The notes below the pieces were generated by a model. It was not told the origin of the DNA. It worked only from the letters and a program-made list of their open reading frames with translations, and did not search any database. Positions 36,970 to 48,400 of a stretch of DNA of 64,000 nt are shown here, piece by piece; position 1 is the first letter of the stretch; every line of letters begins with the position of its first letter. The DNA lies in contig JAPTJF010000226.1 in NCBI GenBank assembly GCA_029339195.1, forward strand, positions 1 to 64,000, read 5' to 3'. Position numbers and translations under genes: made by a program. Source of the stretch: Micractinium sp. NFX-FRZ (Eukaryota > Chlorophyta > Trebouxiophyceae > Chlorellales > Chlorellaceae).

Positions 36970-37786
36970 CGCATTGGTTGGGTTGCTTGGCGACGCTGCG
37001 CAGACGAGCGGCGGGCAGATGGGCTCGCAGGCGGCGCTCCTGGCTGCCCTGGCAGGCCAGGCCCTGGGGTTGGGCAAGGCCGGCGCGGCTTTCGGCGACT
37101 CTGCGAGCATTCTGCCGGCTGCGGCCGCAGCTGCGGCCCCGCAGCCTGCGGCCCAGCTGCTGCAGCTGCTGCACAGCCGGCTGAGCCCCAGCGCTGCTCC
37201 GGTGGCGGCGGCGCCCGCGCCAGCCGCTGGCGGCAGCACAGCAGATGTGCTGATGCAGCTGATAGCGGCCACCAGCGGTGCACACGCAGCCACGCTATCA
37301 CCGTCGCTTCAGCAGCAGCACCAGCAGCAGCAGCAGCACGACAACCCGCCAGCTGGGCCATGGGGCAGCCCCTCTGCAGCGGAGCCTGCCGCGCCGGCGC
37401 CCACGCCTGCCGCACAGCCCGCACAGCCTGCGCGGCCCGGGCCGCTGCTAGATCAGCAGCGCATGCTACTCACTATGCTTGAGCAGCTGGCGGGGCAAGG
37501 GCAGCAGGCTTCGGCCCTGCTGCAAGCTCAAAACCACGAGCAGCAGCAGCAGGCGAGCGAGGCAGTCGAGAATGAGACGGAGCAGGCGCAGCAGCAGCAG
37601 CAACAACAGCAGCAGCAGCAACCACAACAGCAGCAGCGACACCAGCAACAGCAGCAGCACAACGATGTGGGTGCGGCACTGAACTCACGCATGCTAGCCG
37701 CGCTGCTCAGCTCTGCTGCGGGGGCCGCCGCCGCGGCTGCCCATGCTGACGAGAGGCAGGGCGTGCAGCCCGCGCAACAGGACTGA
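35911..37786 (+). CDS. RWP-RK domain transcription factor with long Gln-rich tail
   Basis: Exons 35911-35991 and 36308-37786, 519 residues, joined in phase 0. Residues about 7-45 form the RWP-RK domain: LPIELAAAEVGVCVTTFKK, then after the intron VCRKLGIMRWPFR. These match the family pattern (hydrophobic LP(I)xxAAxxLGV, KKxCRxxGIxRWP). The signature is RWPFRS rather than RWPxRK, so the terminal Lys is missing. The rest is Gln/Ala-rich, with pure CAG runs of 16 (36698-36745) and 13 (36929-36967), likely a disordered activation region. RWP-RK proteins control nitrogen responses (NIN/NLP, NIT2) and gamete or sex programmes (RKD, MID). Without a PB1 or GAF-like region it resembles the RKD side, but class cannot be assigned. 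The start at 35911 is the first ATG of the domain exon; an extended N-terminus is possible. Confidence 0.85.
36698..36745 (+). repeat. CAG x16 encoding polyglutamine
   Basis: Uninterrupted CAG run in the RWP-RK coding sequence; pure codon use implies recent expansion and length polymorphism. Confidence 0.95.
36929..36967 (+). repeat. CAG x13 encoding polyglutamine
   Basis: Second uninterrupted CAG run in the same exon. Confidence 0.95.
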
Positions 37787-39265
37787 GCGCTTTAGACTGC
37801 AGCCGGGAGGCAGGTAGCTCGGCCTCCCGCTGGCTCCTTCCCACACATGCACGCTGCACGCACAGCGCAGCATGCACAACATGCAGCACGCACCCCACAC
37901 AACCCACACAACCACACTTATCTACCCACCAGCACTGCAGCCTGCAGCGACGTAGCTGCCAGGCACACTGGGCAGGATTTTTCTTGCCGTACTACTGCCC
38001 TTCCGTACCCGCCTCCCTCCTCTCTTCCCCGTACTCCTTTTCCTTGAAAACCTTTTGACGAATGCTTGCATGAATTTTCTGTTCGGGCGCACCACCGGCA
38101 GGCCCACTTTCCCTGCCACCCGCGCATGCTCCCACAAACCCCTTGCCCTGTTGCGTATCACTTGATGCCTTTTAGTGCGCAGTACGTGAGGGGGGCAACC
38201 CCCCCTGTTGCTGCCCCCTTGCCACTTGCATAGCAGACAAATCGGCCCCGCTCCGCCATTTCCCCTCCCTCCTCTCCGCCCCCTGTGCTGCCTTCCTGGC
38301 TCCGCATACTGTGCCACCCCCTGCCTGGCTGCCCCCGCTCTGTTACCACCCACCCCTGCACCCTCCTTGTCTCTTCTCCTTACCGCCCCGGCGCTCGTGC
38401 GTCCCGCCACTCCTCCCCGCAAGCATGGAACAGCCTCGCCTGACTTCCTCAGGCACTTTTCAGAACTCGAGCGTCGGACGCTCCCCACAGCCCCCACCCG
38501 CCTGCAACCAGGCCCAGCCAATAGTTCTCTATGGTGTAGGCCACCGGTGCTAGTGTTCGTGTGCGCTCCCTGTGCCATTCTCTTTACACCACTGTTTCTT
38601 CCAGCATCAAGACTGTCCTGCGCGTGCCGTGCCGTCGTCCGGCCCACGTTTTGTACCGCCCACCCCTCTCTAATACCGCAGCCTGGCAGGTGGTGCGGCC
38701 TGGCCTGCTCAGGCCCAGTAGTCTGCGCACTGCAAATCTGTGAACATGCAATGGGCAGGCTGAATGGCCCCTCAACTGGCAACTTCAAAGGGGCAGGCCT
38801 GCTTGCTACGCTGTAAGGGGAGCGCGGCTTCCGAGCTTGAAGGCCTTGAGGGGCGGGGGCGGACGACGCCTCCTGTTACAGGCCTCCAGATGCCTGCGTC
38901 CTGCCAGCACGACCGGCGCCTGCCAGGGTCCCCTTGCAGCGTGCTGCCGCCAACGGGCGCACTGCCGTCTAATAGCGCGCACCCATGGCGGGGGCCAGGA
39001 CTGTCAGCACCTTGCCCAGCACTTTCCACCCAGCATAGAAGGCCTGGCTGCCGCCTTCTGACTGCCCCACCGGCTCCACCGCGGGGTACACCACCCTGCA
39101 GGCAGGCGGTTGCGGTGGATACATATATGGGAGGAGTCAGGCGGAGCACGGATGGGATGCCAAAGGTGGAATGCTCTGTCTTGCTTTGTTCGGTTCGTGT
39201 TCATCACAAACGAACGTGTCTTTGGTTACTACTGTGAATTGAAGGCAAGCCCTGAAGGTTGTATG
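37787..39265. other. Convergent 3' region, RWP-RK and DUF1254 gene
   Basis: About 1.5 kb of UTR-like, pyrimidine-rich sequence. A + strand TGTAA occurs at 38811-38815 and a - strand TGTAA (TTACA) at 38876-38880, compatible with ends of the two converging transcripts, giving long 3' UTRs. No coding region is supported. Confidence 0.4.
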
Positions 39266-42116
39266 TCACGACCGAATTGCGTGACGCAATGGTCCGCTGC
39301 TGCCATGCACTGCAGCCAGTGCGGTCCTGATGAGCTGCCGGGTGCGGAGTTGATGCTCAAGTGCAGGGGCGGGCGCGGCATCGGGCGCAGCAGCAGGGCG
39401 GCAGCGGCCGGCAGGCGTGGCAGCAGGCGCGACTTGCCTGTCGTCGATCACAGCCTGGCCTGGGAAGTACACTCGCAACACGAGGTGATAAGTGAAGGGG
39501 AAGGTTTGCAGCCAGTTCTCTCCCTTGCCCAGGCGGGCAGGCTGCAGAGCGGAGCAGAGGGCAGCGAGCGGTGTCAGGGAGGTGAGGGGGCACGCGGCAG
39601 CCACGGGCAGTGCCCGCCTACGCATGCAGGAGTGGCAGTTCAGGGCACCGCAGCCAGGAAGTGCGACTCAAGTAGGCCCCTTCTTCCCCAAGTGCGCATG
39701 CGTAGCGCCCATTGGGCATGCACCATGTCACGCCAGGTGCCCCAGTTCCCCACCTTGTGCGGGGAGAGGATGACGTCAAAGGAACCGTCGCGCCGGGACT
39801 GAGCGTCCACTGACGTTAGCACCTGCTCGAAAGGGTGTGGAAAGGGGTGCCGCAGGGCAGAGCGGCAGGCTCAGATGCCAGACGTTGACGAGCAAGCGCC
39901 TGCCCAGGCCCTGCGCAAGCCCTGAGGTCAACATTTGCGGTCAAACCTGCCCCTGCCCCCACCAGTGCTGGGCCAACCGCCCCCGGTGCATGCCTGCTGC
40001 ACCCACCACTTGCCTTGTATCCTTTGTACCCTGCACCGTAGCCGTCCTTGGCGCCAGGCCCGGGGTAAGTGAGCTCCTCAGAGTTGAACACCTGACGGAT
40101 GGCCAGGAAGGCAGGTAGGAAGTGCAGGGGCAGGGCGGAGTGAGGCAGGGCGGGGCGGAGCGGGAGGGCAGGCGGGCAGACAAGTGCGAAATTGGGCGGG
40201 ACGGATGGGCTGGTGGGCGGGGCAGGGTGGAGTACTACAGTAACTGCCTAGCAGGCAGGACGAAGCGGGGCAGGCTAGAGTGGGCCAGGCAGGAAGACAG
40301 GCAGGTATGGAGCTGACCCTAAGAGGCAGGCAGACAGGCAGGCAGGCCTCCTGTGCACCTGCAGGCTCCAGAAGGCACGCGAGTCGTAGGGCGGTGGCGC
40401 GTCAAATCGGATGCGATATGTGCGGCTGCCATGCAGGGGGACGCCTGCGAGCGGGGCAACAACGGCACGTAAGTGAGGGCTTTACCAGAGTAGCAGTCAG
40501 GAGGCAAAGGGAGGGTTGTGTGCCTTTCCAGGTCCCAGCGGCCCACCATGCAGGCGACCCACACGAGTGCCTGCTGGCTGCTTGGAACATAGTAAGCACA
40601 CAGACTATCTGCCCGCTTCCCCCCGTGTGCCTGCCCAGGTCAGGCACGCGCAAACTGTCCAGCCAGGAACAGCCCAGAATTGCTGGCCAGTGCTGCGCTG
40701 GCTGCCCATGCGTGAGCAAGACCGCTGCACGCCCCCTGCTCTCACCTGTGCTATCCAGGAACTGCCAGCTGTAAGAGGCATCCTCCACCAGATTGGGAGC
40801 CACAAAGCCCTGCAGCAGCAGCAGCAGCAGCAGTGCAGCATTGTGGTGTGGAGGTTAGCTTCACATCGGACCACGGCAGGGGCAGCGGCATGTGCCACTC
40901 CCGCATCTTCGGGCAGACGGGTGGCGGCAACATGGTACAGGGAGACGAGCTTTGTTTGCAGTGGCCACGCACCCAATGTGCCCCTTGCCAAGGAAGACAC
41001 ACGGGCCACCTGGCGATGCAGGCACGAACCCCCCTTTGTGCGGGCAGCAGCCTCACAACAAAGAAGATGTAGGCACAAGCAGTGACGGCAGCAGCCTCAC
41101 AAAAGCATGCATCTTGCAGCTCGGCTCGGCCCAGGAAGCGCTCGGAGCCAAGAGACGACAGCTGGCAAGTGGAAGCCCGGGCAGTGGCGGGGAACACAAG
41201 AACGTAGACAACAACAGGCACACGCACACATGCTCGCCTTGGCAATTGCAGAGCCCAGCGAGTAGTCTGAGCCAACACGGGACAGCTGGGTCCACTGGGC
41301 CCAGTAGTTGCGCTCTGGCGTCCCCAGGTGCACATACCTGCGGCAGCAGAGGGAGGGACACAGCATCTGTGCGAGGGGCGGGAGTGGTGGGCGGGTGAGG
41401 GAGGGCAGCAGGGGCGGGGCGGGTGCTGTGCTGTCGAACCAGGCGACAGGCGGGTAACAGCAACCGGGCTCGCTGCTGCAGGGGTGTTGTTGGTAGTAGC
41501 AGGGCGAGGGGTGGAGGGTGGGCAGCCCTTGCAGCAGCTGCCCTCTAGCTTCCCCGGTCCCAAAGGTGCCCACCTGGCTTCCTGCAGCTGTGCGGCGATG
41601 GCGGGTGCGTATGTGAGGGCATCCAGGGCCAGGTCTGCAGGCAGCGAGCGCGCGCAGTGTCGGAAAGGAGCCTGGCTGTCTTGAGAAAGCAGCACACACT
41701 TGTGCACAGCAGCGCACAGATGTACCAGCAGGCGTGGATGCGCCCCTGTGTGCACTTTCCCCTCCCGGATATCCGTGTCTCTTGGTTTCTTCAGAGGGGA
41801 GAGATGCCATGCAGACATAAATGTAACACGCCAGCCACGGTGGTTAAAGCGCCCCATGCACGCACAAGCCAAGCTCCAGCCAAGCCCCGGCCCACCCCGC
41901 CTTCAATTCTACCCCCACATCCTCGCACCGTTCAGGCTGTCGGGGTTGAAGCCATCGGAGGAGAAGCCGAGCTCACGAAGCTGCAAAAGAGGGGGAGGGA
42001 GGGGCGGGCGGATGCCCAGGGGCATTAGCTTCTTCACACGCTCGTGTGCTGAGACACACTCTCCCCCCACCCTGTCTCATGAGACCGTTGCTGGCTCCCA
42101 GTGGACTTGAAATGTA

Positions 42117-42193
<77 letters not shown>

Positions 42194-45063
42194 GGCACAC
42201 CCCTGCTGCTGCAGCCCATGGCATGCTTGCCAGGGGTGGAGGCCCCAGAGCCACTGCCATGGAGCGCAGGGGTTGCAGTCGGCGGCGAGGCGGGCCCGGG
42301 GCGGGGCTTGCCTGGCGCAGGAGAGGGTTGGCCAGGCCCGGCTTGGGGTTGATTGCCAGCGCCTCTCCTGCTGTGTGCCAGAAGTAGAGGGGGTTGGGGG
42401 AGGCCACGACCTGTGGGGGCAGGAGAGGGGGGAGGAGGCGGAGGGGCACCCAGCGCAGGTCACAGGTCGGGTTGGGTGTGTGTTGTTTAGGTCCAAACGG
42501 ATGCATGACCCAACAACCGGCAGCCCGCACAGCACAAGCGCCGCACCGCACTCCACTGCCCATTCTCTGCAGCCCCTTGCTTGCTTGCCCCACCCACCGC
42601 CCTTGCCACCCCACCCCACCCGTCCACCCATATGAAAAGGCGTGCAGAATTCTTTGCGTGCCTGCAGCGCAAGCTCGACATCCGTAAAGGTGTAGCCCAG
42701 CGACTTGGGAGGCGTTGGCTCGCTGCCGTCCAGCTGGGTGAGGCGGATGCCCCGCGCAAACTCGCCTTCGTTGGGAGTGGTCTTGGCTGCGGGGCAGGGC
42801 GGGAGGGTGGGTTTGGAGTGGATGGAGCGGGGTGAGGGTCAGCGCAGCCGTGTCCACAAGGAGAGCCACCTGGCATCAATCACAGCAGTAATCACAGCAG
42901 TAATCACAGCAGTAATATGGAGGGCTTGGCACTGAGGTGCCTGGCAGAAAGCCGCATCCGTCAAGTGTGCACACCTGAGTCTATCTGGAGTCAGGCCCGC
43001 ACAGAGCTGCACCCGACCACACACGAGAGACTCACTGATGCGCCCCAGCAGGAAGTTGTGGGGGGTGGGCGCCCGGATGACGCTTTCGGGTGCAAATCCC
43101 TTGGTGGCGCCGGTGTAGCCTGGCCCCACCAGCAGCCAGCGCCCCCCCAGGTTGCCGACATTGCGTGTGCCCACCACACTGCAGGCGCAGCAGAGCAGAG
43201 GGTGGAGGGGGGCAAGGTATGCGCATTCTTAGCAAGGAGTGATGCTGCTGGTCAGGGCCCAGATGGATCCCGCCAGCAGCATGCTGCCCTGGGCACTCGC
43301 TGGGGCCTCAAGCTGGCGGGTGGGGCAGCACCTTGGGAGGGGCAAGTTGGAGTGGCAGGCAACACCCCCAGACAACAGCACTGGTGGGCAAACGCCTGCT
43401 GGATTGTGTGCCTGTCACGGCAGAGCGCGGCCCCAAGTACGACAGATGATTGCTGTGCAACTGAGCAGCAATCCAGCACGCGCACGTGTGCCTAAAGCGC
43501 GCGTGTGCCTAGCTAGTGTGCATCACGCAGCATGTCATGCAGTGCCTTGGGCAAGAGCACCCCCTGCGAGACACACACCACCATCCTGCCGGTTTAGGGT
43601 TCACCAAGGCGGCACATCATCTACTCCCCCCAGGCCGGCGGCACCCCACTCACGCGTGCTCCTCATAGTATGCGTCAAACAAGGAGAGCGACCAGTAGGC
43701 CCCCTGGGATGCCTCGGGGACCTCCAGCACAAGCGGGCCCTGCCTGCAAGGTGACTCAGAGGGCAGGGGAGGAGTTGGAGGAGGAACAACAGAGGGTCTT
43801 GGGCATGGGCTGACGAAACCGGCAGAGGTGTGCACACGTTTGGCTGGTTTGAGGGCGGGGCGCAGGCGCGGGTGCGTGCAGCTTAAGTCTGCCGGCTGCC
43901 GGTGGAATAAGCCGCAGCGGCGTGCTGTGCAGGGAAGAGCAGTGCGACACCGGGCGGAAGGCAGCGCATCGTGCCTGGCATCCCAGGGCATGCACAGCGT
44001 GGACTGGACCCCACTGGTCCATGATGGCCACTGGCGCACGGCAGAGCGCCCCAAGGCCACTGCGGTACCGCATTGCGGCACCGCACCGCAATACACCACG
44101 GCTGGCCTCCCCCACACCTCAGGTCCAGCCAGCTGAACCCGTAGATTGTCACTCCGTTGCCAAGGGTGCCATTTGTCGTTTCGTTGATCTGGGTGTCAAA
44201 ATGCAGGCGGTTGTAGGTGCCCTTGTCGCTCTGCAGGTGGGAGCGCAGCCATCCAGATTTGCAGATGAGGCAGTTCAGATCTCGGCCACCACGATCGGGA
44301 GATGCACACCGCTATACGCAACACGCAACAAAGCACCAGCGTTGCTCTCCTGCCCAACTGTGTGTTCATCACCACCCACCGGCCACCGCACAAACCGACC
44401 TCTGAGGTGGCATAGAGAGCCCAGTAAGCGGCGGGGTAGAGCAGGTGGTATGCCTCCACCGCCCCCGCCAGCTGTGAAACACCTGGCTCCTCCCTCAAGT
44501 GCTTGGGCAGCCGGGCGGCGGCGGCAATGCCAAACAGGTCACGCTGCACAATGTGCTCGACGCCCTCCTGGGAGGAGGCTGCAGGGAGCAGGGCGCAGGA
44601 GGGGTGGGGCGCACAGGTAGGAGAGTTGCTTGCGGCCTGTCATGTACGCGGAGCGTGAAGAAGGGGCATGGAGGCGGGGCCAGCATTTGCAGGGCCGCCA
44701 GCCCAGTTTGATGTGCTGGCACCACCGCTGGCGGCGCGGGAAGGGCGGGCGGTGCTGCCAGGGCGCCAGCTGCTGACGGTCGCGCAGGCCCCGCCGCTCA
44801 CCCAGGGACGCCAGGAGCGTGCTGTCTTCATAAATGGCCTTCGGGTTGCCCTGGCGCAGGGTGAGCAGCGGCTGCGGCCTGCAGAACGGGAGGTAGGGTT
44901 CTCTGTGGCTCGCAGCTCCTGGGAGACGGCTGCCGGCAACTAGGTCGATCAGGAAGCAGGGCCAAGCCAACGCTCACGGCGAAATGTCGGCGGCGCCGTC
45001 CACCGTCAGCAGGAGGAATGCCGTCACGAGGTCGAGGGACAGCAGTGCCACGCGCAGCACCAT
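39266..45063 (-). CDS. Secreted/membrane-targeted DUF1254-DUF1214 protein
   Basis: Sixteen exons: 45063-44978, 44878-44802, 44578-44400, 44230-44118, 43743-43654, 43178-43036, 42786-42620, 42410-42312, 41980-41929, 41634-41574, 41337-41238, 40809-40746, 40444-40359, 40091-40014, 39822-39754, 39541-39266. All phases agree, 579 residues. The N-terminus MVLRVALLSLDLVTAFLLLT is a signal peptide. Residues about 60-230 fit DUF1254 (VTIYGFSWLDLR, GPLVLEVPEASQGAYWSLSL FDAYYEEHA, VVGTRNVGNLGGRWLLVGPG). Residues about 400-520 fit DUF1214 (GSRTYRIRFDAPPPYDSRAF, FWSLQV, GSFDVILSPHK, GENWLQTFPFTYHLVLRVYF). This two-domain order is standard in bacteria; biochemical function is unknown. Introns after 42312, 41238 and 40014 use GC donors. 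The final exon adds an Ala/Pro-rich tail of about 50 residues. Confidence 0.82.
42117..42192. repeat. (ATTG)19 microsatellite
   Basis: Nineteen perfect tetranucleotide copies (76 bp) in the intron 41981-42311 of the DUF1254 gene. Confidence 0.98.
42878..42916. repeat. Three tandem copies of AATCACAGCAGT
   Basis: Perfect 12-bp unit repeated three times in the intron 42787-43035. Confidence 0.95.
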
Positions 45064-45431
45064 TTTGCTTATTGATTGCGGAAAAGACTGTAGACGGAAA
45101 TGCAGAGGCCCCATACCTCGATCTTCCCTCTGCTGGCACCCATTTACGTTAGGTGGTGCAGGCAGGTACTGCCAGGGCCTGCCAGGGCGGTGCCAGCAGC
45201 CTGCCTGTGACCAATTCCCAGGCACCTGATCAAGTCTCAGACACCCCTGCTTTCTCTAATCAACAACAACCTGACATGACCGATGGACTGTCCCTCACTT
45301 GCAGACACGGTTGCAATACTTCAGTGTAGCAAAGAGGAGCAAACCAAGCATCAGAAAAGGAGATGGGAGAGCCATGTATCTCACACAATTCCACAGGCAG
45401 TGCAGTCAGACGAAGCACGAACAAGAGAACA
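45064..45431. other. Spacer between ZRANB3 3' end and DUF1254 gene start
   Basis: Both flanking genes are on the - strand, so these 368 bp hold the DUF1254 gene promoter/5' UTR and the ZRANB3-type gene lies downstream of its own stop at 45432 on the other side. Locally AT-richer around 45240-45430. Nothing else is visible. Confidence 0.35.
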
Positions 45432-48400
45432 TCACGAGTCGCTGTCCTCCTCCTCCTCAAGCATCGCGTGCCCCGCGCCCCGCACCCGCCGCTCAAGCTC
45501 GGGCCGGCTGCCGCCATTGCCGCCCTCTTCCCCGGCCGCTGCCCGTGCTGCTGCTGCGCCTGCTGCGCCCGCAACTGCTCTTGGGCGCTTCTTGGCACCG
45601 CCCTGTCTCGTGCTGGCATTGGCGTTGGCATTGGCAGCGCTAATGCCCAGCGGAACCACCCCACCAGGCGCCTCGTCCGCCGTGCTGGCACGCGCCAAGC
45701 GGTGTAGCTGCGCCGCTGGCTGCTCTGCCCCAGCACCCTCGCCGTTGCCAGTGGCTGCAGCTGCAGCGCCCTCCACCTCAGCGCCTTCCACCTGCTCTGA
45801 CTCCGACCCGATGAACAGCGGCTTAAGCTTGCTCCGGCGCAGGCGCTGCGCCGGCTTGTTGCGCCCGCCGGCAGCCGGCGCGGCACCAGCGGCAGCAGCA
45901 GCTGCCGCCGCCACTTTTGTCCGCTGCTGCCCCTTTGGCAGCCCAGGCTCTGCGGTGTCAGAGTCGGTGTCATCACAGAACAGCCGCTGCAGCTTCTTTC
46001 GCCGCTTCACCACCGGCTTGTCGCCGCCCGCTGCGCCCTCCACCCCCGCCTCAGCTGCAGCCTCTCGCTCCAAGTCGTGCCAGCCGCTGCCACCAGCGCC
46101 AGCCCCACTCGGTTTTGCCGCCTTCTTCTCCTGCCTCCTCGCTGCGCGCTCCTTGACCTGCTCGCGTGTCACATCCGCGTGGCACGCCACGCACAGCGTG
46201 CGCAGGTTGTCCACGTCGCACAGCCCGCCGCCCTGCAGCAATGGCAGGTGTAGGCGTGAAGTTCAGGGCTGGTGGGATGGACTACACAGAGGAGAGGCAT
46301 ACAGTGCGCTGGGCACCCTGGAAGCACACATGTCTCTAGCCATCCTGTATTCAGTGCCTGCCTGCCCCAAAGTGCCTGGAATCCAGCACAAGTGAGGCAC
46401 CCACCGTCCGCCCCTCCCCTGCCTCCCCCTCGCTCACCTTGTACACTGGCAGGATGTGGTCGGCCTGCCAGGCGTTGCCCTCCACTGCCCGCCGCACCAG
46501 CAGGTCAAGGTGCGCCTTGTAGCCGCGGCCCTGGGGCAGGGGATGAGGGACCAAGGGAGGGCAAGGGTGGGTCCAGAGGTCAAAGCCGAAACAACTACAT
46601 GCTACCTCTTGCTTATGACGCACAATCGAGCGCCAGAGTGGACGGGTGCACCTGCCCAACACTGCATGAGCAACACACATGCAGGCACAGCAGGTGGCAG
46701 ATCAGCAGCCCAAGCCGCCATGCCGAAGCTCACCATGAGTCGTGGCGCCCGCGCTGCAATGATGCGCCTCCGCTGCTCCTCCCACCCGCGGCTGCCCTTC
46801 TCCACAGCCTGCAGGTGGGGGCGCCAGCAAAGTGCGGGGTGCCTGCTCACCTCCTTGGAGCACGAGCAGGGCACTGACGTGCACCGTGGCAGGCAGACAG
46901 GCAGGCACGGTTGGCACGAGCGGCACCATAGCGTGAACCTCAGCAGGCAAAAACAGGGGGAAAGGTGTGCATGCTCCCCTCATCCCCCTCTCCGCCCCCC
47001 CTGCCCGTGCGCACCTGCAGGCGCTTCACCAGCGTGTGGCAGTCGAGGCGGCAGGCCACGCAGATCCCTCGCTCCAGCTTGAACAGGGCGCGGCGGTAGG
47101 CAGACCCGTTGGACTTGAGAGCAAACCGGCCCTCGCACTCGCCGCTGCGGGAGGCCGGGGAGCGCAGGGGGAGCAACCGGGGGAGCATGCAGGTATGATT
47201 GAGGCCCCAACAGATGGCTGCCTACAGGTGCGGAGGTGCTGGGTTGCGCAAGCCACTTGGCTGTGGCTGCCGTCCCCCGAGCTGCCTGTCACTGATGTTT
47301 GACCTGGCACACTTCACAGCACTGGCACTGCCCCTGATGCCCCCCCCCCACCTGCAGAAGAGGTTGGTCATCCCATCCAGCAATGCCTGTGCCGGCTGGG
47401 CCGCCGCCTTGCCGGGCACCGGTTTGGCACAGTTGATGCAGAGGCGTGCACCGTCGGGCATGAAGGGCTGCTGGTACTGCGACTCTCGGGCATACCTGGG
47501 CAGCGGGGGGAAATGTGGGTGTGGGATGGCTGAGGGGGCAGCAGGCAGCAGCGAGCGGAGACGGCGGGTGGGCATGAGGCGCTGGCGGGCGATAGCAACC
47601 GAGTCATGCAGCTGTTCTTGGGCCTTGCAAAAATGCATACCAAGAGCGAGCCTCCCTGGGCGCCCTGTGTTGTCCTGTTAATATGCCACCCAGCTGCCCT
47701 CTCTCTCACCGCTTGAAGGCCACCGTGACCGTGCGCCACTCTGCACCCGGCGGCAGCGCCAGGTCGGCACGCTGCTGTGCATCCACAAAGCGGTCGGTGC
47801 TGGTGCCCAGCTTGCCGGCAGCTGCAGCCGCTTGGTCCACCTCATCCACCGCCTGCGTGCCAGCATTGAGGCAAGAGAAGCTTGACCACCATAGGCACCA
47901 CAGGAGGGGCATTCTTCTGCCAGGAGCGATGAGATGGAACAGGGTGACACCCAGGGGTTGTGCCACACCTACATAGACAAAGGTGCCTGGTTCAAAGCAC
48001 GGGTGCCAGCCCATGGCACAGGGCCACTCAGGTAGTGCAACCGACGCCAGGCCTCTCACCTCTTGCAGCGGCGGGCGCAGAACCTTGCCCTGCAGCCGCG
48101 ACTGGTGCAGCCCGCGCAGCTCGCGCCACTCCGCCGCGAACTCGCGCGCCTCTGCCAGTATGGCCGCCAGCTGGGCGGCGCTGATGTGGCGTTCCAGGGC
48201 CAGCACACCAATGCCGCCCACCACCGCCGGCGCCCGGCGCGGCTGCCCCGCCTGTGGCGCAGCAGGATCTGATGCTGCTGCTGCTGCTGCCCCCGTGGCC
48301 ACTGCCGTCGACTGTTCTAGCGTGACAGCTGGAGCGCCCCGCTGCTGCTGCTGCGGCCGTACAATGGAAGCCTCTGCAGCCAATAAACTCCTGTCCAGGC

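Noticed and set aside
42117..42192. CRISPR-like repeat array
   Set aside because: Perfect tetranucleotide microsatellite without spacers, in an intron of a eukaryotic gene.
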